A DNA stretch of 53,140 nucleotides from UBA11524 sp045132495 (GTDB lineage Bacteria > Bacillota > Clostridia > Christensenellales > Aristaeellaceae), in assembly GCA_045132495.1 (NCBI GenBank), contig JBGUSK010000136.1, positions 1 through 53,140 of the forward strand, written 5' to 3'. The notes beneath the pieces were generated by a model, which did not search any database, was not told the origin of the DNA, and saw only the letters and a list, made by a program, of their open reading frames with translations. The position numbers and the translations under genes were made by a program. This document shows, in pieces, positions 24,402-32,555 of this stretch; within the stretch, counting starts at the first letter, position 1; each line of letters opens with the position of its first letter.

Positions 24402-25319
24402 ATGCGTCAGCTGACCAACAAGAATGCCATCCCCTCCGCCGTCCGCCTGTATGAATATATCTGCTCCCTGCAGGGGAAAAAGTGCCTGACCGGGCAAATG
24501 GAATCCGGCTGGTGCGGCACCTATGAGCATGAAATCAACTATCTGCTGTCCCGCACGGGCACGATGCCAGCCATCCGCGGGCTGGACTTTATCAACAATG
24601 ACTTCCAGGGGTGCGTCCGCCGCGCCCACGATTGGCATGCCCGGGGCGGCATCGTGACCATCTGCTGGCACACCGGCCCGGACTTCGCCTCTTCCTACAG
24701 GGAGTCCCAGGAGAAGGATCTGGACTGGGAAAAGGCCTTCACCCCCGGCACGGTGGAAAATCATGACCTCCTCGCAGGCATGGATCGCGCCGTGCCATAC
24801 CTCCAGCAGCTGCAGCGGATGAACATCCCCGTGCTGTGGCGGCCCTTCCACGAGTTTGACGGCAAGTGGTTCTGGTGGGGCCGTGGCGGCGAGGAAGGCT
24901 TCATCAGGCTTTGGCGGCTGATGTATGACCGCTATACCAACCTCCACGGGCTGAACAACCTGATCTGGGTACTGGGCTATTCCGACGCACCCGGCGATTT
25001 GAAGCCCTGGTACCCCGGCGACGACGTGGTGGACATCCTGGGCGGCGACAGTTATAAGGGCGGCGCGCAGGGCGAACTCTACCGCAAATGCGCCGAGATC
25101 GCCCCGGAAGGCATGCCCATCTGCTACCATGAGAACGGCGAGATCCCCACCCGTGCCCAGATGGAGGAGGAATCCGCCCCTTGGGTCTGGTTCATGACCT
25201 GGCACACCAAGTGGATCACCTCGGATGAATTCAATCCCCAGGAAAAGCTCCGCGAGGTGTTCCGTGACAACTATTTTGTCAAGCTGCACCAGGTGGAAGA
25301 TTTCATTACGGAGAAGTGA
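24402..25319 (+). CDS. GH26 beta-mannanase-like glycoside hydrolase
   Basis: A 305-residue (beta/alpha)8 hydrolase of the GH26 type. The acid/base Glu151 lies in RPFHEFDGKW, and Glu244 in CYHENGEIP fits the nucleophile position. GQMESGW and WHTGPDF near the N-terminus are also typical. There is no signal peptide, so it would act in the cytoplasm on imported manno-oligosaccharides unless exported another way. The start at 24402 is preferred because GAGGAGG precedes it; an ATG 18 nt upstream is also in frame. Confidence 0.85.
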   Translation: MRQLTNKNAIPSAVRLYEYICSLQGKKCLTGQMESGWCGTYEHEINYLLSRTGTMPAIRGLDFINNDFQGCVRRAHDWHARGGIVTICWHTGPDFASSYRESQEKDLDWEKAFTPGTVENHDLLAGMDRAVPYLQQLQRMNIPVLWRPFHEFDGKWFWWGRGGEEGFIRLWRLMYDRYTNLHGLNNLIWVLGYSDAPGDLKPWYPGDDVVDILGGDSYKGGAQGELYRKCAEIAPEGMPICYHENGEIPTRAQMEEESAPWVWFMTWHTKWITSDEFNPQEKLREVFRDNYFVKLHQVEDFITEK

Positions 25320-25356
25320 TATGCGTCAGCGTTTGGAGAAATCATTGTGAGATGAT

Positions 25357-25397
25357 GAAAGCCCCTGCTTTCCTGTTGAGGGAGAGCAAGGGCTTTC
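25357..25397 (+). terminator. Terminator of the GH26 gene
   Basis: A 17-bp stem with few mismatches: GAAAGCCC pairs with GGGCTTTC, extended by TGCT/AGCA. Weak T-run (ACTTGTAT). Confidence 0.65.
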
Positions 25398-25431
25398 ACT
25401 TGTATAAAGAAGTATTGGCTCGCTATCTGCA

Positions 25432-25641
25432 TCAGTGGATGTCTCCACCAGCATATGCATATCCTAATTCTCCATTGATTTTTATCTCGAAACTCTTTGT
25501 ATACGACCCAGAGCCATCATAATAGCCAGTTGTGAGTTTACCATACTTGTCATATAGTCTGACAGTCCCGGTGACAATATAATCACCCTTGCGATCTTGT
25601 GTGATTTTATGGATTGAGTAATGCTTTTTGTTCCAGCGCTC
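25432..25641 (-). pseudogene. 5'-truncated remnant of a small protein gene
   Basis: Read on the minus strand, 69 codons with protein-like composition end at the TGA (25432-25434): WNKKHYSIHKITQDRKGDY, then IVTGTVRLYDKYGKLTTGYY and GELGYAYAGGDIH. A stop codon lies directly upstream and no start codon or ribosome binding site is available. The strand-rich sequence resembles a beta-sandwich or secreted-protein fragment. AT-richer than the host genes on both sides. Confidence 0.5.
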
Positions 25642-25727
25642 TTATGCAATGTTTTTCCTCGAATCGAGCACAGGAACTATTCTACCTACTATCCTACACC
25701 TTTTCTTCCTGTTTTTCAAGTACTTTA

Positions 25728-25753
25728 GGAACTATAATTCTCATATAGTATCC
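25728..25753 (+). promoter_or_regulatory. Promoter -10 inside an inverted repeat before an XRE gene
   Basis: ACTATA and TATAGT (25731-25749) form an inverted repeat with a 7-nt spacer and can be extended to GGA/TCC with a one-base bulge. TATAAT at 25733-25738 lies within it. Likely an autoregulated promoter of the gene at 25769; no good -35 was seen. Confidence 0.45.
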
Positions 25754-25768
25754 TCAGGAGGAAGAAAA

Positions 25769-26095
25769 ATGCTCATTTACGATTTTAGGGAGATTGGCAA
25801 CCGCCTTCTCTCCTTTCGCAAGAAAGCAGGATTGACACAGATAGAAGTCGCTGAGGCTGCCAGCCCATCTGACCGCACCTATGCTGATATTGAGCGCGGC
25901 AGTGTCAATATGCGAATTGAGACCATCCTTCGTATCTGCGATGCCCTTCACATCACGCCAGACGAAATCTTGACTGAAACTGATATTTCTCTCTCTGCTC
26001 GACATGAAGAGATTCTTGCGCGACTGAATGCTTGCTCCCCCAAGGATAAAGACACTGCCTTTCAACTCCTGGAAGTTTATTTGAAATCACTCTAA
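25769..26095 (+). CDS. XRE-family regulator
   Basis: A 108-residue protein: an N-terminal helix-turn-helix (RKKAGLTQIEVAEAASPSDR, then YADIERGSVNMRIETI and DEILTETD) and a short helical C-terminus. AGGAGGAAG precedes the ATG; the longer in-frame start is not supported. It is AT-richer than its neighbours and sits beside a gene remnant, so it is probably acquired. Confidence 0.82.
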   Translation: MLIYDFREIGNRLLSFRKKAGLTQIEVAEAASPSDRTYADIERGSVNMRIETILRICDALHITPDEILTETDISLSARHEEILARLNACSPKDKDTAFQLLEVYLKSL

Positions 26096-26126
26096 CAGGC
26101 TATTGATGACAATGGCCTGTTTTTCT
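26094..26126 (+). terminator. Terminator of the XRE gene
   Basis: AACAGGCTATTG pairs with CAATGGCCTGTT, followed by TTTCTTT; it begins within the stop codon. Confidence 0.85.
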
Positions 26127-26242
26127 TTGTGGATATCTGTGCGTTCCATCCTGCGTTGCTTTCGTCATCAATAAAGATGGAATCATATCACCCTCGCCGG
26201 GTCAATCGCCCCTTTCCCCTTGCTTCGCTTCCGTTGGGCTGA

Positions 26243-27262
26243 TTATTCCCGCCAGCCCCGCAGAGCGCCGCGAACCGATACCACCACCGGAATCACCGCC
26301 ACCATCCCCAAGGCTCCGCCAATCATCCCTCCAGCCGATACCAACAGCAACACCATCATCGGGTGCAATGCTGTCGCCCCCCCTACCAATCTCGGCGACA
26401 GCACCGCCCCTTCGATCTCCTGAATCACCACCAGCACCACCAACGTCCAGACCGCCTTCACCCATCCCCCCTGCAATGCCAGCAGTACCGCCGGAACGCC
26501 AGCAATCACCGGGCCGATGTAAGGTACCAGCTCCAGCACCCCCATCAGCACCCCCAGCAGCAGCCAGCCGGGCACACCCACCACAGCCAAAGCCGCCGCT
26601 GTCATGCCGCCCACTGTCAGAGACAGCACCAGCTGCCCCCGGAAGAACGCCGCCGATTCCCGCTTCATCTCCCGTGCCGCGCGAACACCCCGAGCCCGGC
26701 AGGCCACCGGCAAAAGCAGCGTCAGCCCGGAAGCGATCTTCCGCCGGTCCCGCAGGAGGTAAAATGCCATCAGCGGCGAAAGCAGCACCTTGCTCAGATT
26801 GCCGATCAGGCCGGTCGCCATGGCGATCGCCCGCCCGACGACGCCCCCTGCCGCTTCGGTGATCCGCCCGAATACCCCGTCCCGCACTGCCGTCAGGTCG
26901 ATCCCCCGGCCCTCCATCCACCCGGTGAACTTCACGAGGTAGGCTTTCAGGTTTTCCACCAGCCCGGGCAGCGATTCCGTCAGCACCCGAACCTGCCCGG
27001 CAATTGGCGGAAGGAGGAGCAGCAGCAACAGGCAGACCGCCGCCAGCAGGATCGCCAGGGATACCGCTGCCGCGATCCCGCCAGGCATCCGCTTCTCCAG
27101 ATGGCGGCAAAGCGGCAGTGCCAGCAGCATCAAAAGGGCCGCTGCCAGCAGCTGCATCGCCAGCGCCCGCAGGACGCCCCGCAAAAGCACCGCCGCCACG
27201 ATGGCGCCCGCGCCAAATAGAATCAGCCGCCAGCGATGGGCGGCTATTTTTGTCCGTTCCAT
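26243..27262 (-). CDS. AI-2E family transporter (YdiK/TqsA-like)
   Basis: A 339-residue membrane protein of the AI-2E exporter family (PF01594), about eight hydrophobic helices. The family signature region near the C-terminus is present as GVLELVPYIGPVIAGVPA and VIQEIEGAVLSPRLVG. Members export autoinducer-2 or act as Na+/H+ antiporters; substrate cannot be told. AAAGGAGG precedes the ATG. It is the last of four minus-strand genes and begins 15 nt after the preceding stop. Confidence 0.88.
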   Translation of the reverse strand: MERTKIAAHRWRLILFGAGAIVAAVLLRGVLRALAMQLLAAALLMLLALPLCRHLEKRMPGGIAAAVSLAILLAAVCLLLLLLLPPIAGQVRVLTESLPGLVENLKAYLVKFTGWMEGRGIDLTAVRDGVFGRITEAAGGVVGRAIAMATGLIGNLSKVLLSPLMAFYLLRDRRKIASGLTLLLPVACRARGVRAAREMKRESAAFFRGQLVLSLTVGGMTAAALAVVGVPGWLLLGVLMGVLELVPYIGPVIAGVPAVLLALQGGWVKAVWTLVVLVVIQEIEGAVLSPRLVGGATALHPMMVLLLVSAGGMIGGALGMVAVIPVVVSVRGALRGWRE

Positions 27263-27277
27263 ACCGGCGGCCTCCTT

Positions 27278-27424
27278 TTACATCTGCTCCATCTCCTTGA
27301 CCATCCGCTTGGCCTTGTTCATGCCCATCTGCATGTCGTGGCTCAGCTTCCGGCCCGTGGGACACATCATCAGGGCCATGCCCATCATCATGCCCATCGC
27401 GGCGCCAACAATCAGCTTATTCAC
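27278..27424 (-). CDS. 48-residue membrane-associated peptide
   Basis: Starts at a GTG (27424) overlapping the upstream gene's TGA in GTGA, with GGGAGG before it. The sequence is one Gly/Met-rich hydrophobic segment (VGAAMGMMMGMALMM) followed by an amphipathic Lys/Met helix. Resembles small YtxH-like membrane proteins but too short to assign. Its position between the PRC-barrel and AI-2E genes suggests a shared envelope role. Confidence 0.6.
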   Translation of the reverse strand: MNKLIVGAAMGMMMGMALMMCPTGRKLSHDMQMGMNKAKRMVKEMEQM

Positions 27425-27888
27425 TGCAATCCCTCCCTTCGTTCTTCCCATTCCTCCCGGGGAATCAGCACCGTCGTGCCGTCCTCGCCAGATTTCACCG
27501 CCCACTGACGCACCGTGCGCCGTCCCGTGGTGAGATCCTCCAGCAGTCCCAGGGTAACTTCAAGCGCGGTGATCTCCAGGCTGTCCCGGCTGATCCACCA
27601 GTCGGTGACGCGGCCCAGGGTCAGCCCTCCTTCGTCCTTCACGGCGGAAAGCAGGGCGCTGCTTCCCTTCGGGACGCGCCCAGGACGTTCCTTCAGGATC
27701 AGTGATACGTCCCCCAGCACGGAAACGGCGCTGCGGTCGGCCCACTTTGCGCCCCCAAGGCCCCGGCGGATGATAAAGCCTACCACCCGCTGACCCGTTT
27801 CATCCGGAACGGCGCGTTCCACATGGCCCACCACCCGTTCGCCGCATACCGCCGGCAACCCCAGAATCCTCCCCAGCCGGACGCTCAC
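27421..27888 (-). CDS. PRC-barrel-like protein
   Basis: A 155-residue protein with two PRC-barrel-like beta halves: LGRILGLPAVCGERVVGHVE and LTLGRVTDWWISRDSLEITA. PRC barrels act as small interaction modules (RimM, YlmC/YmxH in Firmicutes). The start is a GTG that overlaps the upstream stop codon in GTGA; the ribosome binding site is weak, so expression probably depends on coupling. Cytoplasmic, no membrane segment. Confidence 0.7.
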   Translation of the reverse strand: MSVRLGRILGLPAVCGERVVGHVERAVPDETGQRVVGFIIRRGLGGAKWADRSAVSVLGDVSLILKERPGRVPKGSSALLSAVKDEGGLTLGRVTDWWISRDSLEITALEVTLGLLEDLTTGRRTVRQWAVKSGEDGTTVLIPREEWEERREGLQ

Positions 27889-28037
27889 AGGTCGTCTGCG
27901 TCCTGCACTGGCTCATCCCATTCGTCCCACGGCACGCCGGTGTAGGAGCCCAGCACGTCATTGCGGTCCTTGCGGCGCTGCTCCGCGATGATCGCCTCCA
28001 CCAGGTCGCGGGAGCGCTTATGCGGTCTTTCGGTCAT
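27885..28037 (-). CDS. 50-residue hypothetical protein
   Basis: First gene of a four-gene minus-strand operon. It starts MTERPHKRSRDLVEAIIAEQ and ends VPWDEWDEPVQDADDL: a basic first half and an acidic Trp-containing tail. GGAGGGA lies 6 nt before the ATG. Its stop overlaps the next GTG start by four bases. No family recognised. Confidence 0.65.
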   Translation of the reverse strand: MTERPHKRSRDLVEAIIAEQRRKDRNDVLGSYTGVPWDEWDEPVQDADDL

Positions 28038-28133
28038 GTTGCATCCCTCCTTCAGGGGCAGTATGCACGGATTTTGCGCCGGTCATGATGGGAATTTCGC
28101 ACTTTGGGCATGCTTGTCAGCAGGAGGGATGAT

Positions 28134-29474
28134 ATGAACACCATGTCCATCTGGCACAAAAGCGTGACATTGCCTGAATTTCCACCCCTTTCGGGGGATG
28201 AATCCGTCCCCGTGGTCATCATTGGCGGCGGCATGGCTGGGCTGCTGACAGCCCATTTTCTGCGTGAACAGGGGATTCGTACCCTCGTGCTGGAGGCGGG
28301 CAGAATCTGCTCCGGTCAGACCGGCCGCACCACTGCGAAGATCACCAGCCAGCATGACCTCATCTATGCGGATCTCATTGAGCGCCTGGGCGAAGATGCT
28401 GCTGCACAGTACACCCGCGCCAACGAAAGAGCTATCGCGGAATATGCCCGCATCATTGAAAAAGGCCGCATCGACTGCGACTTCGTCCGCTGCGATGCGT
28501 TCCTGTACAGCAGGACGGAATCCACAACGCTGGAACAGGAGGCTGCCGCTGCGAAAAAGCTCGGCATCACCGCTGATTTCACCCGGGAAAGCGAGCTGCC
28601 CTTCGACATTGCCGGGGCGGTGCGCTTCCGCAATCAGGCAAGGTTTCATCCGCTGAAATTCCTGCGTGCGATCGTCGATGGCCTCGATATCCACGAAAAC
28701 ACCCGTGTTCTTTCGGTGGAGGACGAACGCATCCACACTGACCGCGGCACGGTCACGGCGGAGCACATCGTCTTCGCGAGCCATTACCCCTTTATCAATG
28801 CGCCGGGTTTTTATTTTGCCCGGATGCACCAGGAGCGCAGCTACGTCCTTGCGCTGGAAAACGCGTGGCTGCCGCAGAACTGCTACCTCGGCGTGGATGA
28901 CGACGGCTTGTCCTTCCGGGCGGCAGAGGGATGCCTGCTGCTGGGCGGCGGCAGTCACCGCACCGGCGAGAATGTTGAAGGAGGCAAGTACAACGCTCTT
29001 CGCAGCGCTGCACGGAAGCTCTTCCCCGGCAGCCGCGAGGTCGCCCGCTGGTCGGCGCAGGACTGCGTCACCGTCGATCATATTCCCTGCATCGGTCAGT
29101 ATGCCCGCTCCCAGCCCCTGTGGTACGTGGCGACAGGCTTTGCCAAATGGGGCATGACCTCCTCCATGGCGGCAGCGCGGATCATTTCCGGGATGATCGC
29201 AGGCGACACGCCGGAGGACGCGGAGGTGTTCAGCCCCCAACGCCCGGTCATCTCTGCGGACAACATGAAGCCGCTGCTGGATGAGGCTGGGCACGCGGTG
29301 AGGAATCTGGCGAAGGTCACGCCCGCACCCCGGTGCCGTCACCTGGGCTGCGAGCTCAGCTGGAATCCCGACGAGGAAACCTGGGACTGCCCCTGCCATG
29401 GCTCCCGCTTTGGGGCGGACGGAACGCTCCTGGATGGCCCGGCGCAAACAAATATCGTCCTTCCAGGTGAATAA
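28134..29474 (+). CDS. FAD-dependent oxidoreductase with C-terminal Rieske domain
   Basis: A 446-residue fusion. The N-terminal DAO-type domain has the dinucleotide motif VVIIGGGMAGLLTAHFL and GQTGRTTAK. The last 60 residues hold a Rieske [2Fe-2S] site: CRHLGC and, 16 residues later, CPCHGSRF. This glycine-oxidase-like plus Rieske architecture is widespread in bacteria; the substrate is unknown. MNTMSIW is chosen since AGGAGG precedes it. Divergent from the AI-2E operon. It is cytoplasmic, with no signal or membrane helix. Confidence 0.88.
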   Translation: MNTMSIWHKSVTLPEFPPLSGDESVPVVIIGGGMAGLLTAHFLREQGIRTLVLEAGRICSGQTGRTTAKITSQHDLIYADLIERLGEDAAAQYTRANERAIAEYARIIEKGRIDCDFVRCDAFLYSRTESTTLEQEAAAAKKLGITADFTRESELPFDIAGAVRFRNQARFHPLKFLRAIVDGLDIHENTRVLSVEDERIHTDRGTVTAEHIVFASHYPFINAPGFYFARMHQERSYVLALENAWLPQNCYLGVDDDGLSFRAAEGCLLLGGGSHRTGENVEGGKYNALRSAARKLFPGSREVARWSAQDCVTVDHIPCIGQYARSQPLWYVATGFAKWGMTSSMAAARIISGMIAGDTPEDAEVFSPQRPVISADNMKPLLDEAGHAVRNLAKVTPAPRCRHLGCELSWNPDEETWDCPCHGSRFGADGTLLDGPAQTNIVLPGE

Positions 29475-29483
29475 TTCCTGATA

Positions 29484-29528
29484 TTGTTACAACTTTCATT
29501 GACAACGCCCCAAAGAATGGCGTACAAT
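29484..29528 (+). promoter_or_regulatory. Promoter with an upstream TTGTTACAAC element
   Basis: TTGACA (29499-29504) and TACAAT (29523-29528) with 18 nt between. TTGTTACAAC (29484-29493), a 4-1-4 palindrome plus one base, lies 5 nt upstream; the same decamer precedes other secreted-protein genes in this window. Confidence 0.75.
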
Positions 29529-29585
29529 AGATGATGGTATAATGTATGAACTATGCCTACGTTTATAAGGTACGGAGGTTTGAAC

Positions 29586-32228
29586 ATGCGTATTTGGGAA
29601 CGAATGAGGACGAAGCTGGGCGTGATGGCCATCGCTGCGCTGCTGATGATGCTGTGCGCCACGGCTGCACTGGCGGCCAGCTATCCCTTCACGGGCGTTG
29701 TGAACGATGATACGAATATGCGCTCCACCGCCAGCTCGTATACGGCCAACATCATCCGCCGCATCCCCGAAGGGGATATCGTGACGGTGACCGGCGCAAC
29801 AGGCAATTTCTACCGTATCGAATACGACGGCAAAACCGGCTATGTATTCAAGCAGTATGTGGAGGAAGCCAAGGGGACGACCGGCAATGGCGCCGGGCTG
29901 ACAGCGACGGGTTATCCCTATCAGACCATCGCCACCAGCAGCGTCAATCTGCGCAAGACGGCTTCCACCTCCGCCAAAAAGCTGGATACCATCCCCCGCG
30001 GCGCGAAGATCACCGTGCACAGCCTCTCTGGCGCATGGGCCAATGTGTCCTATGACGGTCAGACCGGCTGGGTGATGAAGGAGTATATCCAGGTGGCAAC
30101 GATCGTCACCCCCTCTGCTCCCGTCACTCAACCCGATACGTCGGTGGATGTGACCGTTGATACCGGCTATCAGCTGCTGCAGAACGGCTCCAGGGGCGAT
30201 CACGTCACCGCGCTGCAGGAGGCGCTGATCGAGCTGGGTTACCTCAAGGGCAAGGCGGATGGCGTCTATGGCTCCGGTACGGCCAGCGCGGTTTCTGCCT
30301 TCCAGAGGAAGAACGGCTATCCCGTCACCGGCTATGCTGACCAGAACCTCCAGGCCCTGATTTTCAGCGGCAAGCCCCTCAATGCCAGCGGCAAAAAGAC
30401 GGAGGTGGCGACCCTTCCCGCCATCAGCGGACTGACTGTCCGTTCCGGCGACAAGGGCATCATCGTGCGCTCCATCCAGTCCATGCTGCAGATGAAGGGC
30501 TACTCCGTGTCCGTGACCGGCACCTTCGATTCCAAGACGGTTTCCGCCGTGAAGGCCTTCCAGAAGAAGAACGGCCTGAAGCAGGACGGCATCTGCGGCG
30601 AGGATACGCAGAAGCTGCTCTTCGGCGACGGTTTGTCCTCCGCCGCTACCCCCACCGCCAAGCCCACGCCTTCCCCCACGCCTCTGCCTGAGCTGGAAAA
30701 GCCCCGTTCCACCGTACGTTATGGCTCCAAGGGCAATGATGCGAAGCTTGTGCAGCAGCGGCTGATCGACCTGAAATACCTGACCGGCAAGGCAGACGGC
30801 CAGTTCGGCACCCAGAGCGTCAACGCGCTCAAGGCCTTCCAGCAGAACAACAAGCTCGTGGCCGACGGCGTGGCAGGCAGCGGCACCAACGCGGTGCTCT
30901 TCTCCTGGCTGGCGCTGGCTGCGGATGAAAAGGCCACCAACCTGCCCACCCCCACGCCTGCACCCGAAGCGGAGGAGATCACGAAGGACAACGTCGTCCT
31001 CATCAAACAGGGCGTGAAGGGCAGCGAAGTGCTGCGCCTCCAGCGGCGCCTCCAGCAGCTGGGCTACTACACCTCCACCCTGGACAGCTACTGCGATGTG
31101 GATGACGTCGCTGCCATCCGCCTGTTCCAGAAGAAAAACGGCCTCAGCCAGGATGGCGTCGCAGGATATGACACCCAGGTGCTGCTCTACTCTGACAGCG
31201 CCATCATGTACAACGGCAACCTCGCCGGCAGCCTGACCATGTCCTATGAGACCCTCAAGAAGGGCATGACGGGCGATGCCGTCAAGCAGCTGCAGGCCCG
31301 CCTGATCGAGCTGAATTACCTCTCCGGCAAGCCGGACGGCATCTTCGGCACCTCCACGGCAGAAGCAGTCTACTACTTCCAGAAGCAGAACGGCCTCGTG
31401 CGTGATTCCATTGCCGGTGAGAGCACCCTGAAGAAGCTCTTCAGCACCTCCGCCATTCCCAACAATGTCAGCAGCTCTGCTACCGCCAAGCCCACCACGC
31501 CCCCGGCAACCATCACCACCGCCCTCATGCGCCTGGGCGATAAGAATGATTCCGTCAAGGCCATGCAGCAGACACTGATCAACCTGGGCTACCTCCAGGG
31601 CACGGCAGACGGCATCTTCGGCAATCTGACTTTCCGGGCAGTCAAGGAATTCCAGAAGGCCAACGCCCTCTATGCTGACGGCGTTGCAGGCAGCAAGACC
31701 ATCGCCGCACTGAACAAGGTCAACGCCAATTCTCCCGATAGCGCTCCCACCGTGACCGATTCTCCCAGTGCGGGCATCGGCAACACCATCGCCGTGATGG
31801 GCCGCAGCGTCAAGTATGAATACTGGTATTCCACCGTGCGCAACGAGGCCCGCAAGTATCCCTACTGCACGCTGTACGACCCGGAGAGCGGTATCTCCTG
31901 GCAGGTGCACATGTTCTCCTTCGGCAAGCATGCGGAGATCGAACCCCTGACCAAGAATGACACGGAGAAGATGAACCAGGTCTGCGGCGTTGAAAAGTGG
32001 ACGCCCAAGCCCGTTTGGGTCATTTTCGCCGATGGCACCATCCGCATTGCGACCACCCACTCCGTACCCCACGGGGTGCAGCACCGCACGGACAACGGCT
32101 TCCCCGGTCATGCGTGCCTCCACTTCCCCCGCACGATGGCGCAGGTCACCTCCATCGGCCCCTACGCCACCAAGCATCAGAATGCGGTGGACAAGGCATG
32201 GGCCGAGCTGCAGGCTTCTCTCCAATAA
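29586..32228 (+). CDS. Secreted SH3 and peptidoglycan-binding repeat protein
   Basis: An 880-residue exported protein. A signal peptide (about 1-37) is followed by two bacterial SH3 domains (about 38-100 and 115-170), then six PG_binding_1 repeats of about 65 residues joined by Thr/Pro linkers; each has the pattern LGYL-x-G-x-ADG, AVxxFQ, NGL, DGVAG. The last 130 residues are a separate domain with HGVQHRTDNGFPGHACLHF, a His/Cys signature seen in other clostridial wall proteins and possibly catalytic. It should attach to the cell wall. ACGGAGGT precedes the ATG, and the gene stands alone between a promoter and a terminator. Confidence 0.88.
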   Translation: MRIWERMRTKLGVMAIAALLMMLCATAALAASYPFTGVVNDDTNMRSTASSYTANIIRRIPEGDIVTVTGATGNFYRIEYDGKTGYVFKQYVEEAKGTTGNGAGLTATGYPYQTIATSSVNLRKTASTSAKKLDTIPRGAKITVHSLSGAWANVSYDGQTGWVMKEYIQVATIVTPSAPVTQPDTSVDVTVDTGYQLLQNGSRGDHVTALQEALIELGYLKGKADGVYGSGTASAVSAFQRKNGYPVTGYADQNLQALIFSGKPLNASGKKTEVATLPAISGLTVRSGDKGIIVRSIQSMLQMKGYSVSVTGTFDSKTVSAVKAFQKKNGLKQDGICGEDTQKLLFGDGLSSAATPTAKPTPSPTPLPELEKPRSTVRYGSKGNDAKLVQQRLIDLKYLTGKADGQFGTQSVNALKAFQQNNKLVADGVAGSGTNAVLFSWLALAADEKATNLPTPTPAPEAEEITKDNVVLIKQGVKGSEVLRLQRRLQQLGYYTSTLDSYCDVDDVAAIRLFQKKNGLSQDGVAGYDTQVLLYSDSAIMYNGNLAGSLTMSYETLKKGMTGDAVKQLQARLIELNYLSGKPDGIFGTSTAEAVYYFQKQNGLVRDSIAGESTLKKLFSTSAIPNNVSSSATAKPTTPPATITTALMRLGDKNDSVKAMQQTLINLGYLQGTADGIFGNLTFRAVKEFQKANALYADGVAGSKTIAALNKVNANSPDSAPTVTDSPSAGIGNTIAVMGRSVKYEYWYSTVRNEARKYPYCTLYDPESGISWQVHMFSFGKHAEIEPLTKNDTEKMNQVCGVEKWTPKPVWVIFADGTIRIATTHSVPHGVQHRTDNGFPGHACLHFPRTMAQVTSIGPYATKHQNAVDKAWAELQASLQ

Positions 32229-32238
32229 AAGAATTTGA

Positions 32239-32274
32239 CCCGGATGCAGGTTCACGCCTGCGTCCGGGTTTTTT
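32239..32274 (+). terminator. Terminator of the peptidoglycan-binding protein gene
   Basis: CCCGGATGCAGG pairs with CCTGCGTCCGGG, followed by TTTTTT. Confidence 0.92.
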
Positions 32275-32288
32275 GCGGAAGACGGGCA

Positions 32289-32450
32289 TCATCCGTCATC
32301 GAGCAAGCTCGATGCCACCTTCCCCCAAGGGGGAAGGTTTAGTTGGCGAACAGCACTCACTCATCCCCAATGGAGCAGTATACTGCAGGCCGCTCTTCAG
32401 GCCTTCCCCTCTGGGGAAGGTGGATTCGGACGAAGTCCGAAGACGGATGA
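32289..32450. repeat. MITE-like composite palindromic element
   Basis: A 162-bp element with inverted ends (TCATCCGTC and GACGGATGA). Each half contains two hairpins: left CATCGAGC/GCTCGATG and CCTTCCCCC/GGGGGAAGG, right CCTTCCCC/GGGGAAGG and TTCGGAC/GTCCGAA. The halves are inverted copies whose inner stems differ with pairing kept. It fills most of the 327-bp gap between two genes; a gene-free linker with TTGTTACAAT (32469) follows. Confidence 0.7.
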
Positions 32451-32555
32451 GGCCCATCCCCGCCGCAATTGTTACAATTCGGGGCAGGAAGCAGGACACG
32501 GAAAGGCGAATCATGCCAGGAAGGGGTGGCTTATCCCCCGAAGGAGGTATATCAA

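Noticed and set aside
25673..25694. Second operator palindrome upstream of the XRE gene at 25769
   Set aside because: GGAACTAT and TACTATCC looked symmetrical at first but do not pair when written out; only the repeat at 25731-25749 holds.
29496..32255. Minus-strand open frame of 919 codons opposite the peptidoglycan-binding protein
   Set aside because: Shadow of the repetitive plus-strand gene; composition is not protein-like and a promoter, signal peptide and domain repeats support the plus strand.
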